64,000 nucleotides of DNA from Penium margaritaceum (GCA_023375785.1 SZWC01006731.1:1-64000); one strand, 5' to 3'. Shown: positions 42,655 through 55,097, counted from the stretch's first letter. Numbers and translations are program-made. Notes: generated from the letters alone by a model not told the origin.

Positions 42655-43331
42655 TCACAGGTTCATTACGATGAACAGAGTACAAGGTATTTATATTGTT
42701 TGGTTGGCTAGTCCTAGCCCTGGTCTACTCCTCTCCTAGCTTGCTACAACAAGCTACTTGCACCTTGTACCCTATGCCCTACTTCCACCTAATGCTTAGT
42801 GCAAGAAGCTTCAGGCCGTCGATCGTCCAGATCAACGGTCTGCCTTGGCCCATCACAAGCCGCCGCATTAGCTCGACGTCTTGCATGGTTGCCACGGATG
42901 GGTCTCGCTGGTGAATGCAGTCACCGTCCTGTACACACCACCGCATGTGTTGCAACGTTGTACGGTTACAGCCACCGTTTTGCTGCCGCCAATGACCGCA
43001 CGTGTTGTCAGGGGCTTGCCTCCAAAACAACCCCTCGGCGGATAGCGTAACCGATATGCTACTCGCCAAGAGGGAGAAAGCCACCCTCGCGCGGCATTTT
43101 CATAACATCACATGAAGGGCGAGCGGAACGCCCCCTTGACGAAAGCATGCTCCTCACGTCATTGCTTGATTGCTCGCTCCTCCTTGCTCCTTTCAGCCGT
43201 GAGCCGTCGGGGTCGAGCCGGACCTCCCGACGAATATCCGCACGGAATATCCAGAAAATGGAAAATGTCCCTAGTGCCTCAAAAACCCGGGAGAGGCCCC
43301 GAGTATGCCAGAAAAACAGGGGCACCTCATT
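42655..43331. repeat. Dispersed repeat Y, copy 1
   Basis: About 677 bp matching 53518-54140 plus 58241-58288 in the same orientation. It starts CACAGGTT and ends CACCTCATT. It contains GTACAAGGTATTTATA near its left end. Size and structure suggest a solo LTR, but neither copy has matching internal sequence beside it, and no TG...CA ends are certain. Confidence 0.75.
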
Positions 43332-43972
43332 GGAATACAAGGAGAGTTGGGAGAGGACTGAATCTTGTTACCTGATGGATCAGTACAAGGAAATGTACAA
43401 AGCCTCATGATAAGATTGGATGTCTATAACAACCCCTAGACTTCCTTATGTACCAGCCCCTATGAGGTAGCCAATAATCCCTCGGCACTCTGAAGCCCTC
43501 TACTGAGGTACAATCATGCAAAAAATATATGCATAATGTAGTGCGTGTTGTGAGATTTCCAACGCACCAAAGAACGTCTCAATCTGTGGAGAAACAGCTG
43601 AGTTATGGCTGTTTGAGTGCCACGCACGTGACTTCCGCTAGCAGCACCGCCAGCGGGGGTCACGGACGTCCGAAGCACCCTTGCCTGTGAATGCAGCTCC
43701 AGCCACCATCTTGGAGTGTCCATGGACCCCAATGAACCTCGCCTTATTGGCTAAGCATCCATTTACGGGTGCTTCGGCTGCAGTGGACGAGAAGTCGCTC
43801 CGCCGTGCTGGGGGTCGAACCGGTACGTCTCCTGTTTTCTGGAGGTGCATCTCCCATCTTTGCACGGCCATATCTTTCTTGTCCATCTACCAAATGACCC
43901 GGTTCTTGAGTCAAAATTTTATGGTTTTTTATTTAGAATACAATGGGAGCACCAAAACATGCATATGAAGTC
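43332..43972 (-). repeat. Dispersed repeat R, copy B
   Basis: Reverse-complement match to 22890-23545. It abuts hAT unit B at the same base as copy A abuts hAT unit A. Confidence 0.88.
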
Positions 43973-44494
43973 AGCATGATGACGTAATCTCCGCCTCATA
44001 ACATAAAAGTTACAAAATAATGGCGACAATCTATCTTGATCTGTACCTGACCTGAAATTTCCTCATGTTATCCAATGCACGCAGACAACGGCCAAGGCTG
44101 AATTGGCATGAAATAGAAAAAAATCCACCCTCCTCCTCAATTGATTTCCGTGCCACAAGTCACGGCTGTGTCACGGGATTCCAGGGTGTGTTGGCAGACT
44201 GGCTGGACAAATGCGGTGTCCCCATTGGTCCGTTTTGTGTTGATTGATATCTTCATCACACGTTTTAAGCAGATAATGTGACTTTAAATATTTTTCCATG
44301 CATCTATGTACATGGCATAAAAACCTATTCACGCCTGACATGATTCCCACGACCCTTCTATGGTGATCGTCGGATGGGAGTGTGATTCATTCATATTTGA
44401 ACATCGATGACATACCCTCATGAATGCATATGAAACCCTAGGATGATCGAATTCCTGTCTACCTCACCAACGTCACTCTCCACCAACCTACCGA

Positions 44495-45280
44495 GTGCTC
44501 TCTTCCACACCCACTGTTGAAAAATCCCTGGTGTTCGCGACACCCAGCATGGACTCACAAGGCGGATATAAGAGGAGGGACTTCCTTGCTCGTCGCAACA
44601 CCGTCAGCCTGCCAACTCTCAACGCCTCCTCTTGCTCCATTCCGGGGTCTTCGTCCAGCGTCATAATATCCTCCGTCCATGTATCATCGGGCTGCTTGTC
44701 ACACCTAGCTATGGCTTCTCAAGTGGTGGCAGCATCAAAACTGAGGAGCAAGTAGCCGCGTGCATACGTGGTTGTTTCACAAGAGACAAGTGGGCATGCA
44801 CGCAACCCACTCCTTCACGACAGTGGCGTTATGGGCAAAGAAGTGGCATCTTTTGACAACGCAGCTGCGCGGTCTCGTGCACGCGGCAAACTTGCATCGA
44901 ATGGATGTGGACAAAAATGGAGGAATTCGTTTCACACTGAGGCGCTCCTTCGTGCCATATTGGAGCAGCCTGGACACGTACGGCAGTCCAAGTACATGGC
45001 TGCTGACCATTGGCCTGCAATAGTGGCATGCTTTCATGCCCTCATCAACAAAGACAGGCTGTGGGATGAGCTTCCGCCAATACACTATGAGCTTCAGTCT
45101 GTGAAAGGCAGGCTGAACTACTTGAAGACGGGCTTTCGAGCATTGTGCTTTCACAGGAAGAAGAATGGCGCCGGCTGGGTTGTTGGAAAGCCTATCCTTG
45201 AGAAAGAGGTGTGGGCAGAAATCCCGACAGAAACTAAGGAGGGTGTCCCCGTCTTAAAGAGCCTGCATATCAATGGATAG
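44495..45280 (+). pseudogene. Myb/SANT-like accessory gene of hAT unit B
   Basis: 262 codons including the stop, with a single in-frame TAG at 44753-44755 where copy A has CAG. After it the frame is open through the SANT-like region (WRNSFHTEALLRAILEQPGHVRQSKYMAADHWPAIVACFHALI, then YELQSVKGRLNYLKTGF) and on to KKNGAGWVVGKPILEKEVWAEIPTETKEGVPVLKSLHING. This C-terminal part is cut off in copy A, so B shows the full protein. Conservation of both ends across the copies supports a real gene carried by the transposon. Confidence 0.65.
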
Positions 45281-45407
45281 AGCTCTGCTACGCGTGCTGG
45301 CCATAGGAGATTGCAACAGGTCACTACAGGCGGAGCATCGCTGCCATTGCCGCCAGGGCGAGTGCGTGGGGGGAGAGCATTCCAGGTAGAAGAGCGTTCC
45401 AGTAGCC

Positions 45408-45893
45408 ATGGAAATTGTGGCTAAGGCGAATGTGCTGCCGGAGGAGGTGGAGGACGTCATTCTTCTGGAGGAGGGAAACATTGTTGCCATTGGTGACCTC
45501 AATCTCGTGGACGAGGATGAAGACGATGACAACAAAGAGGAGCCAGGATCAACATGGCATGGAAGGTATCATGAGACATATGAGGGTTGCTATCCAACTG
45601 AGGTACTTGCTGGAGGAGATGCTACCGATGTCCAGGTAAAGGAAGGTTTGGGTGGCCGGCGGGGGCTCGTGGCACGACCGGCCTCAGTGGACGTCAGTGG
45701 TTGGGAAGGCGGTAGCGTGGGGTATAAGTGTGCACACCGGGTCAGGTCCGTGATTTCCAGAATAGGACCAGAACAGAGGATTGGTTCCAAACAGAGGAAC
45801 CGGAACCGCAGATCCAGGTCAAGAACCATGGATCCTTGCGACCCGCAGATCACGCCAGACGTTGCAGACGCTAAGGCAGAATTTGCTGAATGA
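45408..45893 (+). CDS. Acidic ORF of hAT unit B
   Basis: 161 codons, colinear with 20945-21436 of unit A (same start MEIVAKxxVLPEEV, same end DVADAKAEFAE), differing by substitutions and a 6 bp length change. It is open in both copies while neighbouring genes have stops, which hints at past constraint, although the ORF is short. Unknown family. Confidence 0.55.
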   Translation: MEIVAKANVLPEEVEDVILLEEGNIVAIGDLNLVDEDEDDDNKEEPGSTWHGRYHETYEGCYPTEVLAGGDATDVQVKEGLGGRRGLVARPASVDVSGWEGGSVGYKCAHRVRSVISRIGPEQRIGSKQRNRNRRSRSRTMDPCDPQITPDVADAKAEFAE

Positions 45894-46395
45894 GTTGTTT
45901 GTAGCCACTCTCCAAAAACATTCTCGTGGCTTTTCCATCCAACTTTTTGTGTTACATGGCCTCTATTACGTACTCCTCATGTGGACCTCCTCTTGTGTTC
46001 AGTCTTCTGTGCCACTGATAGCCTTCTACGTAAGTGGACTACATTTACATGTCCATGAAACAAGTCTCAGATGTGGAATCCTTAAGAAAAGCAAACACAG
46101 GCGTACACATAGTGCTCTCCCAGCACATTCTATTGTCCAAATCGACTTCACTACTGGACTGTGTTCTGCGATGCTATGCTCCATGATACATTTGACTGAT
46201 CTCTTATCTCTTAGAAACACACAATTCACTATACTTAGTGTACTCCCAGCATATTCAAGTACCCAAATTGATCAAGCACACTGTCCTGATTTGTTTTGGG
46301 AAGCTATGCTATGATTTGAAACAATTGACTCATCTCTGTGATCAGCTTGGTACGACTCAATTTCTTATCAGAAAAGAAGTATACCATGGCAAATG

Positions 46396-46398
<3 letters not shown>

Positions 46399-46475
<77 letters not shown>
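46399..46475. repeat. AG/CT dinucleotide microsatellite
   Basis: About 38 uninterrupted AG units between the two convergent genes of hAT unit B. Unit A has only a short CT-rich stretch there. Confidence 0.95.
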
Positions 46476-46481
<6 letters not shown>

Positions 46482-46524
46482 TAGGGAGAGACGGAGATTA
46501 TGGAAAAAAAACAAGTGATTGAAT

Positions 46525-48947
46525 TCAAATCTCTAAGACATCATCATCAAAATCCTCTCCATCTCCTACACCATCTCGGACATCTGCATCATTGTCATCG
46601 CCATTGACGTAGAGGCTAAGGTCCTCCAACTCCTCTGTAGCTTCTCCTATGAGCCCTTTGTCCTTGGCTTGTCTCCTGAGTGCGTTGATTCTTGCTTCCT
46701 CTGCTAGGTACTCCTCAGCCACCTGGCCATGCCTGCTGAAAGGGAAATCCAGCAAAGACGCTTCGTTGATCCACCTCTTCATCGTCAGAAGATTCTCCAC
46801 GGTAAGGTGAGCGAGGGATTGCCAGAAGTTGGTGATCACGTGCCTGTCCAAGGAAAATAGGCGCTCGGAAGGAGTTGAGGTTCTAGGAACAGCAAAGACG
46901 TCTTGTGCTACAAGATAGAACGATGGAAATTTCTTCTCTAGCTTTCGGTAGTGCCTCAGAATGTGGGTTTTTTAACCTTTCTTTGGCAGCTTTCCCCACC
47001 GCTCCAACTCCTCCTCCACTCCACTCAGCGGTTCATCAACTAATGCTGTTTGCTCTAGCGTCTCAAACATGCCCTGCATAGGGTCTGCAAGAGCCGATCC
47101 AAGAAGCACCTCATCCTCGGCGCGCTCCTACTCTGGTCATGGCCGTAGCTGTCGCCCGCTGACTGAAGTAGCTGAGGAGGATGCTGCAGTTGTTGCAGAC
47201 TCCTGGCTGGCCTGATGGTTCGTTGCTCCAGGTGTATCTGCTGCTGCTGATGATGAAGCTGCCTCTGCTGCTCTCAGCTCCTCCACCCGAGCGTAGTACG
47301 GCCGCAGAAGGTCCAGTACCTTCGCGTGAAGTACAGCTGCGTTGGGAACACCCATCAACTTGTGCGTGTGCTCGTGAAAGCGGAGGCAAGAGTAGGGATC
47401 TGCTGCAGTTGCCAGGATGTGTCACTTGCTCAAAAGCTTTGCGTACTTCTCGAGTTTGGCGATGGCAGCTTCGAGGCCAGGCTTGATTGCCACGAGAAGC
47501 GTCTCCTTTGAGTCTAGACGCCTCACTGCACCTATCTGCTTGCTTTTTGTCTCCTCGGTCACAGCTTTCACCTGCCAGCCGTGCAGCCTGTCCAACATGC
47601 TCTCATAGAAAGGAATCACGATATTGAGAGTAGGATACTTGCTCCCACTGACGTCATCTGTGTAGGCCTTGAAAGGCTGCAAGATGATGCAGAGGAGTGC
47701 AAGAAGCTTCCACTGATCTGTTGTTGGTTTTAGGCCCTCCTCATCCCGCCCATACCTGTCCAACCAGTAGGGTAGCACAATTTTCAAGTGAAGCACACGC
47801 GTCATCATGTCCAGCATCGTGTTCCACCTGGTCTCTGTGACCAGATACAAGGACTGGTAGGTCAAACCAGCAGCATTGGCATGGTTGATGAGAGACTGCT
47901 CACGCGGCGTGAACCTGGTGGCGAACCCAGCAATGTTCCGTGCCTTTGATATGATCTCAAGAACTTGCGGCAGCGACAGAAGGTCATTTAGAGCAAGACT
48001 CATGATGTGATCAAGGCACCTGATGTGCCCAGCCTTTTCTAGAGAACAATCAGTAGTAGGAATGATGTAGTTGTCAATCATGTTATCCTTTAAGCTCTCG
48101 TTGTTGACAGTCATGCAATACACCCTGTTCCAAAGCCCCCATGACTTCAGAGTCTCTGAGAAAGCCTCAAAAAGCCTTGCTGTTGTTGGGCTGTCAGGGA
48201 TGTGGGGAAAAGAGATGGACATGCTCTTAAATTCCAGTCACTCATCCAGTGGGTGGGCACGTCCAGATACTTCATCCTGTTCTCTCTCTTTCACCCATCC
48301 GTTGTAAAGCTCACAGCGGACTTCACCTCACTGAGCATGCCCCTGATCCTTGTGCGGAACGCGACCGCCGTGATGACAATTTGTCGTGAGATTGTCATGC
48401 GCCCGGGCAAGACGACGGCGTGGATAGCGTGGAGGAAGGCCTGCTGAAGGCAGTGCAACTCCATGGAGAGGAAGCTTATGTTCTTGTTGATCACGTGCTT
48501 CCAAACGCACGTGACAAAGTACCACTTGTTGAAAACCTGGCCCACAACGGCAATGCCACGCGCGACTGGCGTGTTCTCGAGGTTGACACCGGTGACGTCC
48601 ACGACGACAGTGACGGTTGCGACGGTAGCCTGCCTTATCGCCAGATCCGCTGCATCATCCTTCATCTTCTTCCACTGAGAGTTGTGTTTAATGCGCATGT
48701 GTTTCCACATGTTCCCGGTGCTCCCGCCGGACTTTCCACAGGAGTAGTTGGCAGGGCACAGCGTGTAGTACGCCTGAGGATCATCGGCTCCGCCGAGGCC
48801 ATCCTTCTTGGTGAATATTGTCCAGATGAGACTGTCAAGCTTGGCAGACTGCTTGTCTCCTACGGCCTCTTTGTCATTGTGCTTGTTCTCCTCACTAAGC
48901 GGCGTCGAGCCGACGGCTGTGTCTTCCGCAGGACTATCGTCCTCCAT
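46525..48947 (-). pseudogene. hAT transposase, copy B
   Basis: Same protein as copy A. 48291-48947 gives the BED-finger part; the first Cys pair reads YYTLC instead of CCTLC, so the finger is damaged. It ends at TGA where A has TGG (DGWKG). A 1 bp deletion at about 48235 shifts the frame. 47422-48222 continues to a TGA that is TGG in A. 47137-47358 and 46525-46851 give the linker and tail, with HVITNFWQSLAHLTVENLL of the dimerisation domain and the acidic end. Another frame break lies around 46,975-47,136. Confidence 0.9.
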
Positions 48948-50166
48948 GGCTACTAGCGGACTTAGCAGCTCGGATGCTCAAACCTCTAAGCATCCAAGCA
49001 TAACACAACTAAACTGGCACCGGCAAGTGGTCTTGCCCCCTCGGCCCCACCAAGGCTAGGGTTTTGGCTTCGGCCGAAACCCTAGGCTCGGAGCATAGCC
49101 AACACAAAAAGATGGTACTTTACCATCGTCGTGACCATCCCTGATGAAGGGATGGGTCATGGACAGGTTGAGAGTGGATTCCGCAAGTCCATCACCGTTA
49201 ACTTGATGTTCACAGAAGACATGATTCTCCTGATGACATATGCCAGAGAGAAAACATTTTACAGTCATGCACCATTTCTTTGACTACAATGCGTACGCAT
49301 CTCAAACTACTTGCAAACCCGAAATACATCATCGGGTAAAGTGCATCTATCCAGATTTTTGGAAACTTAAGTTAAACCGTCGGAGTGGAAAAGCTTAAGC
49401 GCGGCACGCCTGTGACACGCCCATCACACGCCTTCACCATGAGGACTCCTCGCATCGGTCATTCTGAATCGAGGTTGACATGGCATGTGCATTCTTTGCA
49501 ATATTCATGCATTGCAAAGATTCTACATAGATTGAATGGCAGGCATCTATTGCTATCTTGTCGGCCATGAGAAACGCCGTTAAACCTTTCAACAAACCAC
49601 TATTTTTTAACTTTCACATGCCAAACAGTGAAGGCATTAGCATCCTCATACTGTCGTTGGATGAAAAAGGGGACCGCTGACAAGGCATGTGAGATTCAGG
49701 GAGCCAATGCACGCAAAAGCTATGTCGATGACAGCGTGTGAAGCGGCTATGCCACATCATATTCTCACGCATGTTGTCATGCAATTTACATTCCGACTTT
49801 GGAAATCAAGTGTATGAATAAGTGAATGGAAGGAACCAAACCACCCCTGAAAGAATTATTGAAGTGTGACGCTTGAACTTGTTCACCAATTTTACTTTCC
49901 TCCGTGATGGGCATGAACTGGATCCGTGGATACACGGATACAGGCCATGTTTCATGGAACTGGTTCAGATCCGCGGTTCCATCTGGCAACAAGATGCTCA
50001 GACCCGGATGGTATCCGACTTTCCGATAGGCCAAATCTCGGTTCAGAAGGGTTCCATGTATTTTCGGGATGGACCCCCTCCCTTCCCCACCTTCCTCCCC
50101 TGGAACCGCGGATCCAAGGATCGGTTCCAACGTGAGAACCGGAACCGCGGTTCAATCCGTGACCCA
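48948..50166. other. 5' region of hAT unit B with empty pogo site
   Basis: Non-coding, matching 14086-15027 plus 17855-18147 of unit A. At about 49,240 the uninterrupted GGCATATGTCAT (read on the minus strand) is the pre-insertion site of the pogo element. GGTTCC/GGAACC motif clusters lie at 50098-50160. Confidence 0.8.
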
Positions 50167-50199
50167 AGTTCTGTGGGCAAGAACCGCGGATCGCCTGAT

Positions 50200-50363
50200 C
50201 CTGTGTGTGCCCTTATCCCCCATGCCTTGATGCATTGGCACACATCGCAGCTGCTCACAAACCTCTTGTAGTCAGTCGTCATTGTTGACCACCAGTAGTG
50301 ACGTGCCAAGGCTTTGAGCGTCTTGTCGAAGCCGAAGTGACCTGAGTAGTGGGTATCATGCAC
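50200..50363 (-). pseudogene. Gypsy III integrase zinc module, truncated
   Basis: HDTHYSGHFGFDKTLKALARHYWWSTMTTDYKRFVSSCDVCQCIKAWGI: the HHCC domain, with His, His, Cys, Cys all present, running straight into hAT unit B. The catalytic core is absent from the window. Confidence 0.85.
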
Positions 50364-50447
50364 CTCCTCCAGCAGGAACTACTTCAAGGGCACATAGGCT
50401 GGCACGACAATCTTTCTCTCTTGCCTCCTTTGCCAATACAATCCATC

Positions 50448-51900
50448 TCACATGGCGTCTTTCGACGCACCCCCCGTGAACTCATCGTCCGCGCCATAGT
50501 CGTGCCTGAACAGGCTATGCATGACTGGAGATCCCATTAGCACTGAAATGGCATTAAGACGCAAGTCTGGCCTCCTCGATAGAGGATCTGCCGGATTCAC
50601 CTTTCCAGGCTTGTACTGGATCTTGTAGTCAAAACTTCCTTCCAAGAACTCCATCTAGCGATTTTACAGGCGATTGAGATTTGGTTGCGTCTTTAGGTAC
50701 TTCTAGGTGTAATGATCTGAGAAGACCGTGTAGTGCCACGATTTGAGATAGCATCTCTAGTGCTTGAAGGCATGGATAACTGCCAACATTTCCATCTCAT
50801 GGATTGCGTAATTCAGCTCCGCACCTTGCAACTTATGAGACGCGTACGAAATCAGTTGCGGCCCCTTTCCGTGATCCCGCATGAATACTGCCCCAATAGC
50901 ATAGTTGCTTGTATCCGTCGCCCTAACGTACTCCTTGGATGAATCCGGATGCACCAAGACCAGAGCATCACACATTGTATACTTGAGTTCCACAAAGCTC
51001 TCCTGCTCCTTCTTGCCTCATTTCCACTGGTGGTCCTTCCTTAGTAGCTGAGTCAACGGCACACCCTTCTCTGCGTACCCCCGGATGAACTTCCAATTAT
51101 AGTTGATAAATCCCAGGAAGACCTGGATATCACGCACACACTTTGGTGTCGGCCACTAATTCACTGCTTCCATCTTCTTTGGATTTATGGGGAGATCCTT
51201 GTCGCTCACGATGTGTCCAAGGAACTCTACCTCCCTTTTCCTGAACTCATACTTGGATAGCTTTGCAAAAAACTTCTCTCTTTGGAGAATGTCTAACACC
51301 TGCCAAAGATGTTGCTGATGCTCTTCTAGAGTTTGGGAGTAGATGAGGATACCGTCGAGGACCACCACTACAAAATGGTCCAAGTGAGGGTGCAAGATCA
51401 TGTTCATGAGGTTCATGAACGTTGTAGGAGTATTGGTCAATTCAAACGGCATCACGATGCACTCAAAATGGCTGTACCGCCTTCAAACACCGTCTTCTCT
51501 ACATCCTACTCCGCAATCCGGAATTGATGATACCCCGAGCACAAGTCAATCTTGCTGAGTATTGCGCTCCCCTCAGCTGGTTAAACAGCTCCTCGACCCG
51601 TGGCAGCGGGTACCGGTTCTTGATTGTTACATTGTTCAGTACGCAATCATCCACGTACATTCGCAGCTCTCATGTCTTCTTCTTCACCAAGAGGACCAGT
51701 ACAGCATAGGGTGACACCAACGGTCTGATGAACCCCTGTTTTGTCAGCTCCTCCAACTACTTATTATCTCTCATGTGATAAGCAGCCCGTACCGTTGGAG
51801 TTGCTCCATAAACCAGCTCAATTTTGTGGTCAATGTCCTGCTTTGGTAGTAAACCCTCTCGCAGCTCAGTAGGAAACACATCACGGTAACTGTCCAACAC
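50448..51900 (-). pseudogene. Gypsy III reverse transcriptase and RNase H
   Basis: 51156-51455: MPFELTNTPTTFMNLMN, the active-site box changed to VLDGILIYS, and EFLGHIVSDKDLPINPKKMEAV, then TAG. 50757-50993: RNase H with VRATDTSNYAIGAVFMRD and ELNYAIHEMEMLAVIHAFKH, then a TAG in place of Trp. 50448-50654: SFDYKIQYKPGKVNPADPLSRRPDL. Upstream RT fingers (to about 51900) are in broken frames. Most stops correspond to Trp or Gln codons of related elements. Confidence 0.87.
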
Positions 51901-52170
51901 TCCCTAAATGCCTTCTGACAGCTCTACTGCTGGTGCTTTCTGTTGCTTTTCCTCTTGTTGCTTTGCGTCTGCTGCCAACACTTCCACCTCTTCAGCTGCT
52001 TCCTTCTGTCACACCCACACATGGTACACTTGGTCCCCCTTGCACTGACAGCGCTTCAGCTGTACGTAACTCAACTATGACATCTTGCCTGCCTTAGAGT
52101 CCTTCTCCTCAACCCACAACGGTAAAAGCATCTGCTCTCCACTTTTCTTCACCTTCACCTGGCTGCGCAC

Positions 52171-52632
52171 CTAATCCACTACAAGATTCCACCGGTGCAG
52201 CCAGTCACGTCCAAGAATGGCATCGTAGGCATCCATCGCGTATGTGCAAACGTTCACCTCACACGACAGCTTGCCCAGACGAACCCTCCAAGGCTTCAGA
52301 GGCAACCCACACTCCAGCTCCCCTTGCACCAACTTAGCCTTAGTTGGCTTTCCAGGTAGACGTGCAAGCCTCAGCCTTTCTGCGAGCTCATCACTACAGA
52401 ACGAGTGTGATGTGCCGCAATAAAGTAGAGCTTTTATTTGTCGATGAGCATGGCACCCCTCGCCGTCCGTAGAACCAGCTGATAAGATTTTGGCTTCCAG
52501 GAGGATTCCCGGAATGCTCCCGCTCCCTTTGCTCCATAGCAATACACTTGGCAGCTCCCTAGTTGTCGAAGGACTTTCGAGGCTGGTGTTTGCTGATACG
52601 GACGAAGCAGCAGTTGGTCGTCCGCCACTCAC
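52171..52632 (-). pseudogene. Gypsy III protease
   Basis: 153-codon open stretch. Active-site region KALLYCGTSHSFCSDELAERL, where DSGASHSF is expected: the catalytic Asp is Tyr and Ser is Cys. The second half, YAMDAYDAILGRDWLHRWNLVVD, is intact. Inactive by the Asp loss. Confidence 0.82.
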
Positions 52633-52649
52633 TGCTGGTTGTCATTTCC

Positions 52650-53517
52650 TTGTTGCTTCTTCTTGCATTCCTTCTTGTGGTGACCAGGATTCTCGCAGAT
52701 CCAACAGTTCCCACAACGCAGCTTGCTCTGCTGTCAACCTCCTTGTACTATGTCAATCTCCATAGGGTCAGCTTGTTGGTGATGTGCTCGATGTTAGAAA
52801 TTCTCTTGCTTCTTACGGTAATCCCCTCGATGGTAGCGTAACATGTCAATACGCTCAGCAGTGGCCACCATTGCCTAGAACTCCGTGATTCCACTCAGTG
52901 TAAGCGTGCGCTGAATCTCTGCCTTCAAGCCGCCATGGTACTTGTCTGCCATCTCCGGCTCGCTCATGTCGTCAATCTCCGAGCAGAACGCCAAGTAATG
53001 GCGTGTGTACTCTTGCACTGAGCCGATCTACTTCAGCTGCTTCAACTTGTTGTGTGCGACCATGGAGGCATTCATGAGATCAAACCGATCTCTGATGGCT
53101 TGCTCAAACTGCTCCCATGTTGTCGGCACACGCGTTTCAGCTTGACCCGTGCCGGGCTGCCACAATACGGCATGTTGTACCGTTGCGTTCCCACCTCCAT
53201 CTTGAGTGGCCAGCACATTCAGCTGCCTCCACCACTCCAATGTTGCTCCATGTAGTAGTGTCACAACGAATGACACACGCACAACATCACCCTCTGGAGG
53301 GTGACCCAAAGCCCCAAAGTAGTTGTTCATCACGAACAACCAGGTCCGTACGCTCGCACCCTTGACTGAGGGATTGACGGTTCCAGAGCTTTTGGCTTTG
53401 GTCTTGGCGGAATCCGTGACCGGGCCGCCAGATACTTTCCAGCGTCAGTCCCATCCTGCAGGTCGGCCATCTTCCAATTGAGTCGCTCATTCTCTCGCTT
53501 GAGGGCTCCCAGCTGCT
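52650..53517 (-). pseudogene. Gypsy III gag with zinc knuckle
   Basis: Begins in a coiled coil (EQLGALKRENERLNWKMADLQDG) cut by repeat Y. 53028-53339 holds the capsid: FVVTLLHGATLEWWRQL, VPTTWEQFEQAIRDRFDLMNASMVAHNKLKQLK. The CCHC knuckle CWICENPGHHKKEC is at about 52671-52712. Stops and frameshifts are frequent. Confidence 0.82.
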
Positions 53518-54140
53518 CACAGGTTGATCACAATGAACAAAGTACAAGGTATTTATACTTTTCGGCCAGCTAGTCCTAGTCCTGGTGTAGTCCTCTCCTA
53601 GCTTGCTACAGCAAGTTATTTGCACCTTGTGCCCGGTGTCCTACTTGCACCTAATGCTTAGTGCGAAAAGCGTATGGTTGTCGATCGTCCAGATCAACTG
53701 TCTGCCTTGGCCCGGCGCGAGCCGTCGCGTTAGCTCAACGTCTCATACGGTCGCCGCGGATGGGTAATGGCAGTGGGTGCGGTCGCCGTCTTGTACACGC
53801 CACCGCATGTTCTGCGACTGTTGTACAGTCAAAGCTACCATTTTGCTGTCACCGATGACCGCGCACGTTGTCGGGGGCTCACCTTTGAAACAACCCCTCG
53901 ACGGATAGCGTGACCAATACGCTACTCGCCGAGAGGGTGAAAGCCATCCTCACGTGGCGTGTTCGGAACATCACACAAAGGGCAAGCAGAACGCCCCCTT
54001 GCCGACAGCGTGCTCCTCACGTCGTCGCTCGCTCGCTCCTCCTTGCTCCTTTCAACCGCGACACGTCGGGGTCGGCTCTCGACGAACATCCGCGCGGAAT
54101 ATCCAGAAAGCAATAAATGCCCCCAGTGTCCCCAAAACCC
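53518..54140. repeat. Dispersed repeat Y, copy 2 (left part)
   Basis: Matches 42655 onwards. It is interrupted by element X; the last 48 bp are at 58241-58288. Y sequence starts CACAGGTT here and is followed at 58289 by ACAGG, so ACAGG may be a target duplication. Confidence 0.8.
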
Positions 54141-54333
54141 TGTCAGATATTATCTCGGAGATCGCTTCAAGGGGTGCAGCCACTGAGGAAATAAAGAGTG
54201 CCAATGCAGGTTCATCTCCGGAGTCACAAGATCAACACCCAAACGGTCCTACGACCGACAAGCTGTGCGANNNNNNNNNNNNNNNNNNNNNNNNNNNNNN
54301 NNNNNNNNNNNNNNNNNNNNNNNNNNNNNNNNN
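54141..54333. other. Assembly gap with duplicated flank
   Basis: 54141-54270 is repeated exactly at 54334-54463, separated by 63 N. The two flanks are the same piece of LTR, so this looks like unmerged overlapping contig ends. Confidence 0.9.
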
Positions 54334-55085
54334 TGTCAGATATTATCTCGGAGATCGCTTCAAGGGGTGCAGCCACTGAGGAAATAAAGAGTGCCAATGC
54401 AGGTTCATCTCCGGAGTCACAAGATCAACACCCAAACGGTCCTACGACCGACAAGCTGTGCGAACCTCGCCAAGACCAAAACCAACGGCCGCATACCACA
54501 ACGGCCCAGGCGAAACGCACCTGCGAAGATCGTGCCTGCACTCACCACTCCCCTATGCGTACGGCTAGCAAAGCCGAATCGTGGTCTCAAGGCGCTCCCT
54601 AATCTTGCACTTGCCCGAGCCGCTATCTCTATGCCCGCTCGACGAAGCGCGCTTGGCTAGACCTTTCCTATTTGTATTGCTTGTACTACATTCTATAATC
54701 AATCCATTGGATTCCCTTCAGGCTCGCCCTTTGGGCCGCCTCCAGTCTCTCCTACCCTCCATTCTCAGCTCAGCGCCCGTGCTCTCGCACTGCGCCCTCT
54801 CACTTCTGCTAAACGTCACTCGTACGTCAGCAACGCCCGCACCTTCAAGGAAGCTTCCGCTCTGCCCTCAAGGTGCTGCGTCCACTTCCTTCCTGCAAAG
54901 ATCTCAGCGCTCGCACCTTTGGTGTCGCGCCCAGGCCCTTCCTTGTCATTCCTCTTCATCCTCCACTTCCGCTCGTCGTCCTATCGCCGCTTCCACTTCG
55001 CTTCTGCTCGTGCTCCTGTTCACCATTGAAACGCTCGTCTCTCCGACCGCGTCCACTCTGCGGCAGCACTTGCAATCTTCTGACA
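54334..55085 (+). repeat. Element X 5' LTR
   Basis: 752 bp, TGTCAG...CTGACA, same length as the 3' LTR. Confidence 0.95.
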
Positions 55086-55097
55086 TGGTATCAGAGC
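55086..55097 (+). other. Primer binding site, element X
   Basis: TGGTATCAGAGC directly abutting the LTR end; a perfect iMet complement. Confidence 0.95.

Larger units (their letters stand above)
43973..50166 (-). mobile_element. hAT transposon unit B (inverted paralogue of unit A)
   Basis: About 6.2 kb, aligned end to end with 14086-22890 in reverse orientation and lacking the pogo insertion. The right end (50166) lies inside the integrase zinc module of gypsy III, so this unit landed in or was joined to that element. It has decayed independently of A: different stops, one frameshift, and an expanded AG microsatellite. Confidence 0.78.
50167..53517 (-). mobile_element. Ty3/gypsy element III, truncated at both ends
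   Basis: Minus-strand gypsy containing gag, zinc knuckle, protease, RT, RNase H and the start of integrase. Its integrase stops at hAT unit B and its gag stops at repeat Y, within the coiled-coil coding region. No LTR of its own is identified. No chromodomain part remains. Related to, but distinct from, gypsy I and II. Confidence 0.85.
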
